In this document: positions 51,184 through 60,005 of the stretch, in pieces | Layout: each line of letters starts with the position of its first letter | Numbering within the stretch: the stretch's first letter is position 1 | Source of the DNA: an uncultured Prevotella sp. | GTDB taxonomy: Bacteria > Bacteroidota > Bacteroidia > Bacteroidales > Bacteroidaceae | Direction: 5' to 3' | DNA length: 64,000 nt | NCBI GenBank assembly: GCA_944320105.1 | Contig: CALUGA010000003.1 | Coordinates: 100,218-164,217 of the forward strand | Program-made: the position numbers and the translations under genes | The notes under the pieces: generated by a model | Told to the model about the DNA's origin: nothing | What the model saw: only the letters and a program-made list of their open reading frames with translations | Database searches by the model: none

Positions 51184-51200
51184 GCTGCGGCAGGCCACCG

Positions 51201-51917
51201 TCAGAACACCTGGAACTTAAGGCCGAGCGAAAGGCCGAATATGTCGACAAGCCTCACGTGGCTGTCCTGCACGAGCGAGCGGATATAGAGGTCGCAGGTG
51301 CTCAGCTCATAGAACGCCGTTATGCTCTTTACGAACTTGCGCCGGTTGTGGGGCAGCGTAAGTTCCACACGCTGGCCAACGAAAACGTTCACCCGCATCT
51401 TGGTAGAAAGGAACGGATAATAGCTGTCAGGATAGCGCGCGGGCTGCTTCTGCCAGAACTCCGGGCCGAACACCGTGTTGAGGTACAGGCCAACGGAAAG
51501 CGGCTCCACGGCCCAACCGCGCTTGAGGTAGAAGCTCCAGGGGATGAAGTTCTCCTTGAGGGTCATGGTGGTCTTGGCGCGGTCGCTCTGCGCCTTGGGC
51601 AGGAAGCCGAAGAGCAGGTGAGTCTCCCACTGCTTGCGACGCCCGTAATCCCAGCCCACGCCAAACGACAGCAGCCCCATGTTGCCGGCAAACTGCACCA
51701 CGGTCTGCGTGGGAATGAGGCTCTGCCAGCGGCGGCGGTAGCGGTGTACGCGGTGGTCGTAGCGCGTAAGCACGGAGCCGCTGCGGGCTGTGTCGGGTGC
51801 CGCCACCGAGTCAGTGGCGGCAGGCTGGGCCACGCCGCAAGTCCGGCAAGTGTCGCCCTGCGCCGAGGCCAAGGCCGTGGCGGCGGCCAGTGCGATGCTA
51901 AAAGCCAACAACCTCAT
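51201..51917 (-). CDS. Predicted outer-membrane barrel protein (unknown family)
   Basis: 238 residues from ATG 51917 (MRLLAFSIALAAATALASAQ); a second ATG is at 51923. The start lies inside the end of the upstream metallophosphoesterase gene, an overlap of about 20 bp. The mature chain has two Cys near the start (CRTCG) and later aromatic/Gly strands (VVQFAGNMGLLSFGVGWDYGR, VGLYLNTVFGPEFWQKQ, LVDIFGLSLGLKFQVF), consistent with a small barrel. I do not recognise the family. It forms a two-gene unit with the lipoprotein upstream. Confidence 0.75.
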   Translation of the reverse strand: MRLLAFSIALAAATALASAQGDTCRTCGVAQPAATDSVAAPDTARSGSVLTRYDHRVHRYRRRWQSLIPTQTVVQFAGNMGLLSFGVGWDYGRRKQWETHLLFGFLPKAQSDRAKTTMTLKENFIPWSFYLKRGWAVEPLSVGLYLNTVFGPEFWQKQPARYPDSYYPFLSTKMRVNVFVGQRVELTLPHNRRKFVKSITAFYELSTCDLYIRSLVQDSHVRLVDIFGLSLGLKFQVF

Positions 51918-52716
51918 ACTCATATCCGTCGGGTGTAAAGGTGAAAAGCACATAACTGCGGTGGTCGGCGCAATCAACGCCGTAGTACATGAAGCCATCG
52001 CCGAATATGTCGGAAGCCGACTGGCGGTGGTCATGGCCGTAGATGCAGCACTGCACGCCCGGAAAGAGGCGCACGTAGAGCTGGAAAGGCTTGGCCACGT
52101 TGTTGTTGAACTGGTCGCTGTAAGGGCAGGCGTGCATGCACACCACCGTTCGGTCGAAGCTGGCCGAGTCGGCAGTGCGTTGCTCCTCCATGTAGTCGAA
52201 GTCGGGGTTGGCCGCCACGTAGTCGTACTCTGTGGCGTTGGTGTTCAGGCACACGAACTTGATGCGCCCGGCAATGAAGCTGAAGTTGGTCTCTCCATAC
52301 ATCCGCCGGTAAATCTCCTCGCCCGTGCCGAGGCAGTCGTGGTTGCCCAGCAGCGCCACGTAAGGCACCCTGAGCCCGGCCAGTATGTCGCGCTGCCACG
52401 TGTATTCATTCACGGTTCCGCAGTCGGTCAGGTCGCCAAGGTGCACAACGAAGTCGGCCACGGCGCGGCGGTTGATGTCGGCCACCATGTCCTCCGTGGC
52501 CGAATACCAGCCGTGGCTGTCGGAAACGAAAGCCACGCGCATCGTGTCGCGCCCGGCCATGGCGGCCTCTATGCGCTCCACGGCGCGGCTGTTGATGTTG
52601 TCCTCGCCATCGAAGCGCACGTCGTAAGGGTGGTAGTCAAACACGCCATCGCAGGCAGCCAGCGGCAGGCAGCAGACCAGCGCGGCCCGGCGCAAAGTAT
52701 TCGAGATAGCAGTCAT
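51898..52716 (-). CDS. Lipoprotein metallophosphoesterase
   Basis: 272 residues. Lipobox LAAC (Cys22), so it is probably anchored in the outer membrane or periplasm. Calcineurin-type motifs: FVSDSHGWY, HLGDLTDCG, LLGNHDCLG, VCMHACPYSDQ and YGHDHRQ, a full metal-ligand set. The substrate is unknown. A -7 box lies about 20 bp upstream, and the following barrel gene is overlapped by its 3' end. Confidence 0.92.
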   Translation of the reverse strand: MTAISNTLRRAALVCCLPLAACDGVFDYHPYDVRFDGEDNINSRAVERIEAAMAGRDTMRVAFVSDSHGWYSATEDMVADINRRAVADFVVHLGDLTDCGTVNEYTWQRDILAGLRVPYVALLGNHDCLGTGEEIYRRMYGETNFSFIAGRIKFVCLNTNATEYDYVAANPDFDYMEEQRTADSASFDRTVVCMHACPYSDQFNNNVAKPFQLYVRLFPGVQCCIYGHDHRQSASDIFGDGFMYYGVDCADHRSYVLFTFTPDGYEYEVVGF

Positions 52717-52734
52717 AGCAATGGTTTAGGGCTG

Positions 52735-52742
52735 CAAAGTTA
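52735..52742 (-). promoter_or_regulatory. -7 box for the lipoprotein phosphoesterase gene
   Basis: TAACTTTG on the minus strand, 19 bp before ATG 52716. Confidence 0.5.
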
Positions 52743-52830
52743 AGCACATTCGGCGCAAAACCGCGCACCGGGCGATAGTTTTTCGTGTTCTAAAATTCGC
52801 TTTTATTCGCTCGGTATGAAAATAAATGAG

Positions 52831-52838
52831 TATATTTG
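52831..52838 (+). promoter_or_regulatory. -7 box for the AraC-type regulator
   Basis: TATATTTG, about 90 bp upstream of ATG 52927. AAAGGAGAAAAAGGA directly before the ATG looks like a ribosome binding site, uncommon in this genome. Confidence 0.5.
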
Positions 52839-52926
52839 CGCCGACACGGCCACAAGCGCGCCCGCAAGCTGTCACACCGGCAGCGGCGGCACAAGGGCCT
52901 GAGGCCACAAAAGAGGAGAAAAAGGA

Positions 52927-53811
52927 ATGGAAAAAATCTTAGACACCAACTTCGCGTCGGCCAAGGTGGAGCTGAGCCACGCCGACTTCATTGGCAACGA
53001 CATACTGCTTTACGACGACATACGCAAGGCGCCGATACCCGAAGGGCCGCGGCGCATGACCTTCATCTTCATCGCCCTGTGTACCGAGGGCAGCGCCCGC
53101 TACACCATCGACACCGAGGCCAAGGAGGTGAGGAAAAACGACGTGGTGATAATATCCGAGCGCCACGTGGTGGAGAGCCTCTCAGGGAGCGCCAGCCTCA
53201 GGGGGCTGTGCATGGTGATGTCGATGGACTTCTACCACGAAACGGTGCGCAACGTGAGCGACATATCGGCGATGCTCATTTTCGCCAAGGCCACCCCCGT
53301 GGTGAGCCTCACCGAGCGCGAGGCCGAAGTGTTCAAGGGCTACTTCCGCATGCTCAAGGCCAAGACGGCCGAAACCGAGCACCCGTTCCGCCGCAAGGTG
53401 GTGCAGGCACTCGTGCTCGCCATGTTCTACGACCTCAGCGGAGTGGTAAGCCGCCTGAAGGCTGCCGCCGAGGGCCACAGCCCGCGCGCCGAGGCCATCT
53501 TCACCGACTTCATAAGGCTCGTGGAGGCCCACTTCAGGAGCGAGCGGCGCGTGGCGTGGTATGCCGCGCAGATGTGCATCACGCCCAAGTACCTGGCCGA
53601 GACCGTGAGGCAGGTGAGCCGCCGCACGCCCAACGAGTGGATAGACAACTACGTGACCCTGGAGCTCAGGCTGATGCTGAAGAACTCGAGCAAGAGCATA
53701 AAGGAGATAGCCACGGAGATGAACTTCCCCAACCAGTCGTTCCTCGGCAAGTACTTCAGGGAGCACGTGGGCCTCTCGCCCTCGGCCTACCGCCGCTCCA
53801 ACGCGAGGTGA
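52927..53811 (+). CDS. AraC family transcriptional regulator
   Basis: 294 residues. The N-terminal half is a cupin-like sensing domain (TFIFIALCTEGSARYTIDTEAKEVRKNDVVII). The C-terminal AraC DNA-binding domain has two helix-turn-helix units: VAWYAAQMCITPKYLAETVRQ and IKEIATEMNFPNQSFLGKYFREHVGLSPSAYR. The arrangement is common in Bacteroidales. No ligand or target is evident; the nearest surface genes are the divergent phosphoesterase/barrel unit. Confidence 0.93.
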   Translation: MEKILDTNFASAKVELSHADFIGNDILLYDDIRKAPIPEGPRRMTFIFIALCTEGSARYTIDTEAKEVRKNDVVIISERHVVESLSGSASLRGLCMVMSMDFYHETVRNVSDISAMLIFAKATPVVSLTEREAEVFKGYFRMLKAKTAETEHPFRRKVVQALVLAMFYDLSGVVSRLKAAAEGHSPRAEAIFTDFIRLVEAHFRSERRVAWYAAQMCITPKYLAETVRQVSRRTPNEWIDNYVTLELRLMLKNSSKSIKEIATEMNFPNQSFLGKYFREHVGLSPSAYRRSNAR

Positions 53812-53833
53812 CCCGCCGCCATGCGGCAATAAA

Positions 53834-53888
53834 GGAAAGGCAAAAGGCTGCGCCCACAGTGCGTGTGGGCGCAGCCTTTTGCCTTTCC
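53834..53888. terminator. Strong bidirectional terminator, perfect 25-bp stem
   Basis: Arms 53834-53858 and 53864-53888 are fully complementary with a five-base loop GTGCG. It includes an A-run on the left and a T-run on the right and lies between the convergent AraC and trpS genes. Confidence 0.85.
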
Positions 53889-53902
53889 GGCTTTCCGGCC
53901 TT

Positions 53903-55003
<1,101 letters not shown>

Positions 55004-55020
55004 TTATGTTGTTGTGACTG

Positions 55021-55028
55021 CAAAGGTA
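55021..55028 (-). promoter_or_regulatory. -7 box for trpS
   Basis: TACCTTTG on the minus strand, 29 bp before the start. Confidence 0.5.
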
Positions 55029-55140
55029 GCACAAATTATCCGGAATCGGGCATCTTTGCCCCATTGTTTTGGGGGCGGGGCCGCAGGGGCCTCCCGCCGG
55101 CGGTCCCTGCGAGCCGGTGGCCGCCGGCGGGCGGCGGGGG

Positions 55141-55338
55141 TAACATTTCCTTACAAAAAGGCGGCCGTCACGCCATGCTGGCCGCACCGCCCAGCGAAAC
55201 GGGCCGTTTCGCTGGGCGAAACAGGCTGTCTTGCAAGATGAAGCGGGCCGTTTTGCTGGGCAAAACGGCCCGCTTTGCCAATCCGCTGACAGTCAGCGGA
55301 TTGCATGGCCATGCCCTTTCCTTTCCGTTTTCCTTACA
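55141..55338 (-). repeat. Dispersed ~200-bp element with 22-bp palindromic-core units, copy E
   Basis: In reverse orientation. On the minus strand it begins GTGTAAGGAAAACGG and ends TTTTTGTAAGGAAATGTTAC. Units on the plus strand start AAACGGGCCGTTT, AAACAGGCTGTCT and AAGCGGGCCGTTT (about 55198-55275). It includes a perfect 16-bp hairpin (55241-55256 / 55260-55275) and a 10-bp hairpin ATCCGCTGAC-A-GTCAGCGGAT (55281-55301). Confidence 0.83.
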
Positions 55339-55479
55339 CTTCCGCCCCGTCTCCATGTGGCCGGGCGGCGCGTTCCTCAGCCGAACCGCACATGCTGTAC
55401 GCGGGCTCGGGGCTTGCCTATCCAGCACCCGCACAGCAACGGGCAGGCGGGGCAGCCAACGGTTAACCTAAGTTAAACT

Positions 55480-55521
55480 GGGGGGGGGTGGCGCTATCAA
55501 TTGATAAATTTTGTATATTTG
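55480..55521 (+). promoter_or_regulatory. Promoter with upstream run of nine G
   Basis: -7 box TATATTTG at 55514-55521. Nine consecutive G at 55480-55488 lie 25 bp upstream of it, slightly beyond the usual -33 position. It drives the lipoprotein-barrel-lipoprotein trio. Confidence 0.5.
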
Positions 55522-55525
55522 CGCC

Positions 55526-55597
55526 ATGGACGCCCTGCTTGCCCGGAGCCGACGCTTTGCGGAAGCTGCGCAGCGCGCCCAAGCGGCAACCGCTTAA
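55526..55597 (+). CDS. Possible 23-aa leader peptide
   Basis: ATG five bases after the -7 box, followed by 22 codons (MDALLARSRRFAEAAQRAQA...) and a TAA. It lies in the leader of the lipoprotein gene. There is no homology to lean on and it may be chance. Confidence 0.25.
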   Translation: MDALLARSRRFAEAAQRAQAATA

Positions 55598-55690
55598 GGT
55601 ACATCCAACTGCCAAGGGCGGTAGCTGCGCTGACATTCAACAAAAAAAACTGCGATGGTTACATTCATGGCAAGCAACGACAGCAGCCGC

Positions 55691-56389
55691 ATGAAACGGG
55701 CGGCAATGGCCATGGCCGCCGGCGCAGCTGCCGTGGCACTGGCCTCGTGCAGCGTTGGCAGCCTTGCAAGGGAAGAGCTGGCGAGGCATGACGCCGTGGT
55801 GATAATGGCCGACGGCGCCAGGCTGAGGGGCAAGGCCCTGCTGCCCGACTGCCGCGCGCACCGCTTCACCCTGGCCACCACCGACGGGAGCAGGCTCAGG
55901 CTGAGCCCCGACAGCGTGGGCATGATGGTGTTCGGCGGCCAAGGCGGGGGCGGGGCTACGTTCATCTGCGCCCCATACAAGGACCGGGGCGGCAGCCTGC
56001 AACCCGCCTCGTGGATGGTGTGCCTCGGCAGCGGGCCCCACCTGCGCATAGCCATGCTGGCGGCCAGCTGGCACTACGACCGCGACGGAAGACTCACCTC
56101 GGTGAGCTTCGCCGACGGCGATGCCTACATAATAGGGCTGAAAGACGGCGCCGAGGGCCGTTACCTCACCACCTGCGGCAGGCCCGGGGCTGTGGTGGGC
56201 AGGGCGCTGCGCGGCTTCCTCAGCGACGACCCGCAGCTGTGCCGCGACATTGAGGAGGGCGAGGTGGGCGCGCTCGACTTCGCCGAGATTTGCCGGCGCT
56301 ACACCCCCCGCGCCAACCATGGCTACGACGTGCGCATGGCCTTGCGCAGCAACCGCCAACAAACGGCGGGGAAAGGGGGCCCGTCATGA
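55691..56389 (+). CDS. Lipoprotein, paralogue of the one at 57028
   Basis: 232 residues from ATG 55691 (MKRAAMAMAAGAAAVALASC), giving lipobox ALASC (Cys20); earlier ATGs at 55655 and 55667 are possible. The N-terminal domain has VVIMADGARLRGKALLPD...LATTDGSRLRLSPDSV and the C-terminus LSDDPQLCRDIEEGEVGALDFAEICRRYTP. Both segments have counterparts in the lipoprotein two genes downstream (DGTTVRGEAKLPN and LADDPALCDKIAAEEIDPFDFDAICAEYKP). It overlaps the barrel gene by four bases (ATGA). Function unknown. Confidence 0.8.
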   Translation: MKRAAMAMAAGAAAVALASCSVGSLAREELARHDAVVIMADGARLRGKALLPDCRAHRFTLATTDGSRLRLSPDSVGMMVFGGQGGGGATFICAPYKDRGGSLQPASWMVCLGSGPHLRIAMLAASWHYDRDGRLTSVSFADGDAYIIGLKDGAEGRYLTTCGRPGAVVGRALRGFLSDDPQLCRDIEEGEVGALDFAEICRRYTPRANHGYDVRMALRSNRQQTAGKGGPS

Positions 56390-57003
56390 CGCCCCGGCGC
56401 CTGCTGCTGATGGCCGCAATGGCCTGCTGCGCCGCCACCGGGCTGCGGGCGCAGCAGTGGGAGTGGTCGCAATACTCGGTGGCAATGAGCTACGAGAGCT
56501 TTGGCGGCACTTACGAAAAGGGCGGATACACCATTGCCGCAGACATGGACGTGCACTGGCGCAGCCCGCTGTACGCCTCGGTGGTGGCGGGGATGTCGCG
56601 CTACGAAGGCTCGACCACGGTGGAGACTGACTTCGGCGGACTGCCCTACACGGACAACCTCGCCGACAGCAAGACGCAGATTCAGCTGGCCATCGGCCCG
56701 TGCCTCGACTTGCTGAGCAACAACATCGACCGCTTCTACCTCGCCCTCTACGCCGGCTATGCCTTCGTGAAATACTCCCACGCCTACTACGAGGGCAAGC
56801 AGAGGCTTGAGCCTGACGACGACAACAGCGGCCTGATGGCCATGGCCCGGCTGGGCTACGAGCACCAAGTGGGCCGCTCGGTGGCGCTGGGCCTGTTTGC
56901 GCAGGCCGCCTACGCGGGCAAGGAGCTCAACTGGGGCGTGGGCGTGCGCGTAGGCTTCCGCACGAGCGACTTCCGCACGAGAAGGATTCCTGCCTCCGAA
57001 TGA
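56386..57003 (+). CDS. Small outer-membrane beta-barrel protein
   Basis: 205 residues from ATG 56386, coupled to the preceding lipoprotein by ATGA. Signal peptide MTPRRLLLMAAMACCAATGLRAQ, then YSVAMSYESFGGTYEKGGYTIAADMDVHWRSPL and later FYLALYAGYAFVKYSHAYYEG, LGLFAQAAYAGKELNWGVGVRVGF, all typical of eight-strand barrels. It is flanked by two related lipoproteins, which suggests a barrel-lipoprotein assembly. Confidence 0.82.
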   Translation: MTPRRLLLMAAMACCAATGLRAQQWEWSQYSVAMSYESFGGTYEKGGYTIAADMDVHWRSPLYASVVAGMSRYEGSTTVETDFGGLPYTDNLADSKTQIQLAIGPCLDLLSNNIDRFYLALYAGYAFVKYSHAYYEGKQRLEPDDDNSGLMAMARLGYEHQVGRSVALGLFAQAAYAGKELNWGVGVRVGFRTSDFRTRRIPASE

Positions 57004-57027
57004 TTGACAAAAAGATAAGTAATGCCC

Positions 57028-57642
57028 ATGAAAACCAACATTATCAAGCAAGCGGCCGCCTGCGCGGCGGCCATGGCCATGGCCTCGTGCCAGGTGGTAA
57101 CCACGTCGATAGAGCTGTCGCGCGAGGTAAAGCGCTTTCCCGTGGTGGCATCGCTCACCGACGGCACCACCGTGAGGGGCGAGGCAAAGCTGCCCAACGT
57201 GGGGACAAAGGACGTGACCATACGCGACTCGCTCGGCCAGAAGCGCGAGATTGACTCGGAGGACATAGCCTCGCTGATGGCCTGGAACGAAAAGGCGCCC
57301 GACGCCAAGCACCTCTTCGTTTACTACGACAAGCTGTGGATGGCCGTGGCGGGGGCCGGCGACCACCTCATGGTGTTCGCACGGAGCACCGACTATTACA
57401 TCGACAAGGGCGGCACGCTCACCGTGAAGGGCGCACACTTTACCTACTATGCGGCCAAGCCGGGCGACACCGAGCCCACGCTGCTATTCAAGGGGGCCCC
57501 AACGAAGAAGAAAAGGAGGGATTTCTGGATAGAATACTTGGCCGATGACCCCGCGCTGTGCGACAAGATTGCAGCAGAGGAGATTGACCCCTTCGACTTC
57601 GATGCCATCTGCGCCGAATACAAGCCCACCGAAGGCCGGTAG
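57028..57642 (+). CDS. Lipoprotein, paralogue of the one at 55691
   Basis: 204 residues from ATG 57028 (a second ATG is two codons upstream). Lipobox MAMASC (Cys21). Shares the DGTTVRGEAKLPN and ADDPALCDKI...FDFDAICAEYKP segments with the first lipoprotein of the trio, but has a shorter centre. It probably arose by duplication. It is convergent with rnhB, with about 50 bp between the two stops. Confidence 0.8.
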   Translation: MKTNIIKQAAACAAAMAMASCQVVTTSIELSREVKRFPVVASLTDGTTVRGEAKLPNVGTKDVTIRDSLGQKREIDSEDIASLMAWNEKAPDAKHLFVYYDKLWMAVAGAGDHLMVFARSTDYYIDKGGTLTVKGAHFTYYAAKPGDTEPTLLFKGAPTKKKRRDFWIEYLADDPALCDKIAAEEIDPFDFDAICAEYKPTEGR

Positions 57643-57691
57643 CTCCCACGGCACGGCGCAACCGGCGGGGGCGCAGGGCCGTGGCGCGCCG

Positions 57692-58303
57692 TCACTCTTC
57701 CGACGGCCACAGCGGCAGCTGGCCGTCACCCAGCAGATTGAACGTGCGCCGATGGAATGGGGTGATTCCGTAGGTTTTTATCGCATTTCGGTGCTTTTTC
57801 GTCGGGTAGCCCTTGTTGCCATGCCAGTCGTACTGGGGGTATTCAAGGGCCAAGGCTTCTATGTATTCGTCGCGATAGGTCTTGGCAAGAATGCTGGCGG
57901 CAGCTATCGAAAGGTACTTGCCGTCACCTTTTATTATGGTGGCATACGGCAGGTTGCGGTAGGGCTTGAAGCGGTTGCCGTCTACAATCACTGCCTCGGG
58001 CCTCACGGCGAGGGCGTCGAGGGCGCGGTGCATGGCCAGGATGCTGGCGTTGAGGATGTTGATGCGGTCTATCTCTTCGGGCGTAACCACGCCCAAGGCC
58101 CAGGCCACGGCATCGCGCTCTATCACCTCGCGCAGCTCGCGGCGGCGGCGGGCAGTGAGCTGCTTCGAGTCGTTGAGGTAGGCGTTATGGTAGTCGGGCG
58201 GCAGAATCACCGCTGCGGCATACACGCTGCCGGCAAGGCAGCCGCGCCCGGCCTCGTCGCAACCGGCCTCTATCAGGCCTTCGTGGTAATGGTTTGCAAG
58301 CAT
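57692..58303 (-). CDS. rnhB: Ribonuclease HII
   Basis: 203 residues. Removes ribonucleotides from DNA and RNA primers. Catalytic D16-E17 in GCDEAGRGCLAG, then NDSKQLTARRR, VIVDGNRFKPY and SIAAASILAKTYRDEYI contain the other acidic and Lys residues of the family. The full family length is present. No partner gene is seen. Confidence 0.96.
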   Translation of the reverse strand: MLANHYHEGLIEAGCDEAGRGCLAGSVYAAAVILPPDYHNAYLNDSKQLTARRRRELREVIERDAVAWALGVVTPEEIDRINILNASILAMHRALDALAVRPEAVIVDGNRFKPYRNLPYATIIKGDGKYLSIAAASILAKTYRDEYIEALALEYPQYDWHGNKGYPTKKHRNAIKTYGITPFHRRTFNLLGDGQLPLWPSEE

Positions 58304-58367
58304 GGCTGAATTGCTAAAGGGTGTTAATGGTTATGGATTGTTAACTGTATTATTTTCGTTTTGAACT

Positions 58368-58396
58368 GTTTGTGCACAAAAAGCAGGTTACTTTGC
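58368..58396 (+). promoter_or_regulatory. Promoter for the 99-aa ORF
   Basis: TTTG near 58368-58371, followed by TTACTTTG about 20 bp later. The -7 box has T instead of A at its second position. Confidence 0.4.
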
Positions 58397-58435
58397 AGCA
58401 GAAAGCAATGCAATAAACCGCAAAAAACCACAAAG

Positions 58436-58735
58436 ATGAAAAAGGAACTGACACTCAACGCCAACGCCTGCCAAGGGCAGGCCCCTACTTCAATGGCCAC
58501 CATGGCCGCAAAGGCCGTGCAAAGGCTGATTGCCCCCGTTGCCAACTATTACTCGAGCGTGCTCGGCACAAAGGTGAGCACAAGGCAGGCCCTGCTGCTG
58601 ACAAACGCGCAAGCGGCTTTCGTGATGGCCGTGTTCCCGTCCGACTGCCACATTGCCCTGCGGGCGGTGTGCGTATGCTGGCTGGCCTCGGCGCTGCTGA
58701 AGTGCCGCCGTGCGGGCATCAGAACATCTTGCTGA
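58436..58735 (+). CDS. Small protein of unknown function (99 aa)
   Basis: Starts ATG 58436 (MKKELTLNANACQGQ), about 45 bp after a promoter-like pair of boxes. The middle is amphipathic (MAAKAVQRLIAPVANYYSSVLG), followed by a hydrophobic stretch with several Cys (DCHIALRAVCVCWLASALLKC). Its last 17 bases overlap the 3' end of sufS on the other strand. The reading frame is free of the GC-driven features of antisense shadows, and I believe it is a gene, though the family is unknown. Confidence 0.55.
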   Translation: MKKELTLNANACQGQAPTSMATMAAKAVQRLIAPVANYYSSVLGTKVSTRQALLLTNAQAAFVMAVFPSDCHIALRAVCVCWLASALLKCRRAGIRTSC

Positions 58736-59933
58736 CGCGGCGCACACCCTCCACGAGGGCATCCACTTCTTCCTTGGTGTTGTAGAGCGCGAACGATGCG
58801 CGGACAGTGCCGAGTATGCCGAGGCGGTCCATAAGCGGCTGTGCGCAGTGGTGGCCGGTGCGCACGGCTATGCCGAGGCGGTCGAGCAGCGTGCCCATGT
58901 CAAGGTGGTGGATGTTGCCCACAAGGAACGAAACCACAGCGTCCTTGTGCTCCGACTCGCCAAAAAGCCTGATTCCATCGACCGTGCGAAGCTGCTCCAT
59001 GCAGTAGTTAGTAAGCTCGCGCTCGTGCTCGGCGATGGAGTCGAGCCCCAGGCCTTCGATGTATTCAATGGCCTTGGCCAGCCCGTGGGTGGCCACGTAG
59101 TCGGGCGTGCCGGCCTCAAACTTGAACGGCAGCTTCTCGAACACTGTCTTCTCGAAGCTCACGCTCTCTATCATCTCGCCGCCACCCTGGTAGGGCGGCA
59201 GGCGGTTGAGCCACTCTTCCTTGCCGTAAAGCACGCCGATGCCGGTGGGACCGTACATTTTGTGGCCACTAAGCACGAAAAAGTCGCAATCCATCGAGCG
59301 CACGTCTACCTTGAAGTGGGGCGCGCTTTGGGCTCCGTCCACCAACACTGGCACCCCGTGGGCATGGGCAATGCGTATTATCTCGTCCACGGGGTTCACC
59401 GTGCCGAGCACGTTGCTCACGTGGGCAATGCTCACTATTTTGGTCCTTTCGGTAAACAAACCCTCGATTTCATCGAGACGGAGGTCGCCCCGGTCGTCCA
59501 TGGGGATTACCTTCAGGGCTATGCCCCGGCGGGCTGCCTGGAGCTGCCACGGCACGATGTTGGAGTGGTGCTCCATGACGCTGACTATCACTTCGTCGCC
59601 CGGCTGCATGAAGGCGTCGCAGAACGAAGATGCCACGAGGTTGATGCTCTCCGTTGTGCCGCGGGTGAAGATTATCTCGTTCGTGCTTGCGGCACCTATG
59701 AAGCGGCGCACGGCCTCGCGCGCCTCCTCGTGAAGCTCGGTGGCGCGCTGCGAGAGGTAATGCACCCCCCGGTGTACGTTGGCGTTGGCATTCAGGTATT
59801 CTTCGCGCATGGCATCGAGCACGCAGAGCGGTTTCTGGGTGGTGGCGGCGTTGTCGAGGTAGACAAGCGGCTTGCCATAGACTGTGCGCGAGAGGATGGG
59901 AAAGTCCTGGCGGACGGCATTAAGATCGTACAT
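58719..59933 (-). CDS. sufS: Cysteine desulfurase SufS
   Basis: 404 residues. PLP enzyme that takes sulfur from cysteine for Fe-S clusters. The PLP-Lys is in LSGHKMYGPTGIGVLYG, the N-terminal motif is YLDNAATTQKP, and the catalytic Cys (about 363) is in VRTGHHCAQPLM; the short loop around this Cys marks group II (SufS) enzymes. It is the last gene of sufB-C-D-S. No sufE or sufU is seen in the window. Confidence 0.96.
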   Translation of the reverse strand: MYDLNAVRQDFPILSRTVYGKPLVYLDNAATTQKPLCVLDAMREEYLNANANVHRGVHYLSQRATELHEEAREAVRRFIGAASTNEIIFTRGTTESINLVASSFCDAFMQPGDEVIVSVMEHHSNIVPWQLQAARRGIALKVIPMDDRGDLRLDEIEGLFTERTKIVSIAHVSNVLGTVNPVDEIIRIAHAHGVPVLVDGAQSAPHFKVDVRSMDCDFFVLSGHKMYGPTGIGVLYGKEEWLNRLPPYQGGGEMIESVSFEKTVFEKLPFKFEAGTPDYVATHGLAKAIEYIEGLGLDSIAEHERELTNYCMEQLRTVDGIRLFGESEHKDAVVSFLVGNIHHLDMGTLLDRLGIAVRTGHHCAQPLMDRLGILGTVRASFALYNTKEEVDALVEGVRRVSKMF

Positions 59934-59945
59934 ATCTTTGTTTTT

Positions 59946-59998
59946 ATGGGAGTAATGGGAGGACTGGGAGTAATGGGAGAACTGGGAAAGCTGGGCGG
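59946..59998. repeat. GGGAGTAATGGGAG minisatellite between sufD and sufS
   Basis: Five units of the type GGGAGTAAT / GGGAGGACT / GGGAGAACT, 9-10 bp each. Confidence 0.8.
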
Positions 59999-60005
59999 AC
60001 GCCCC

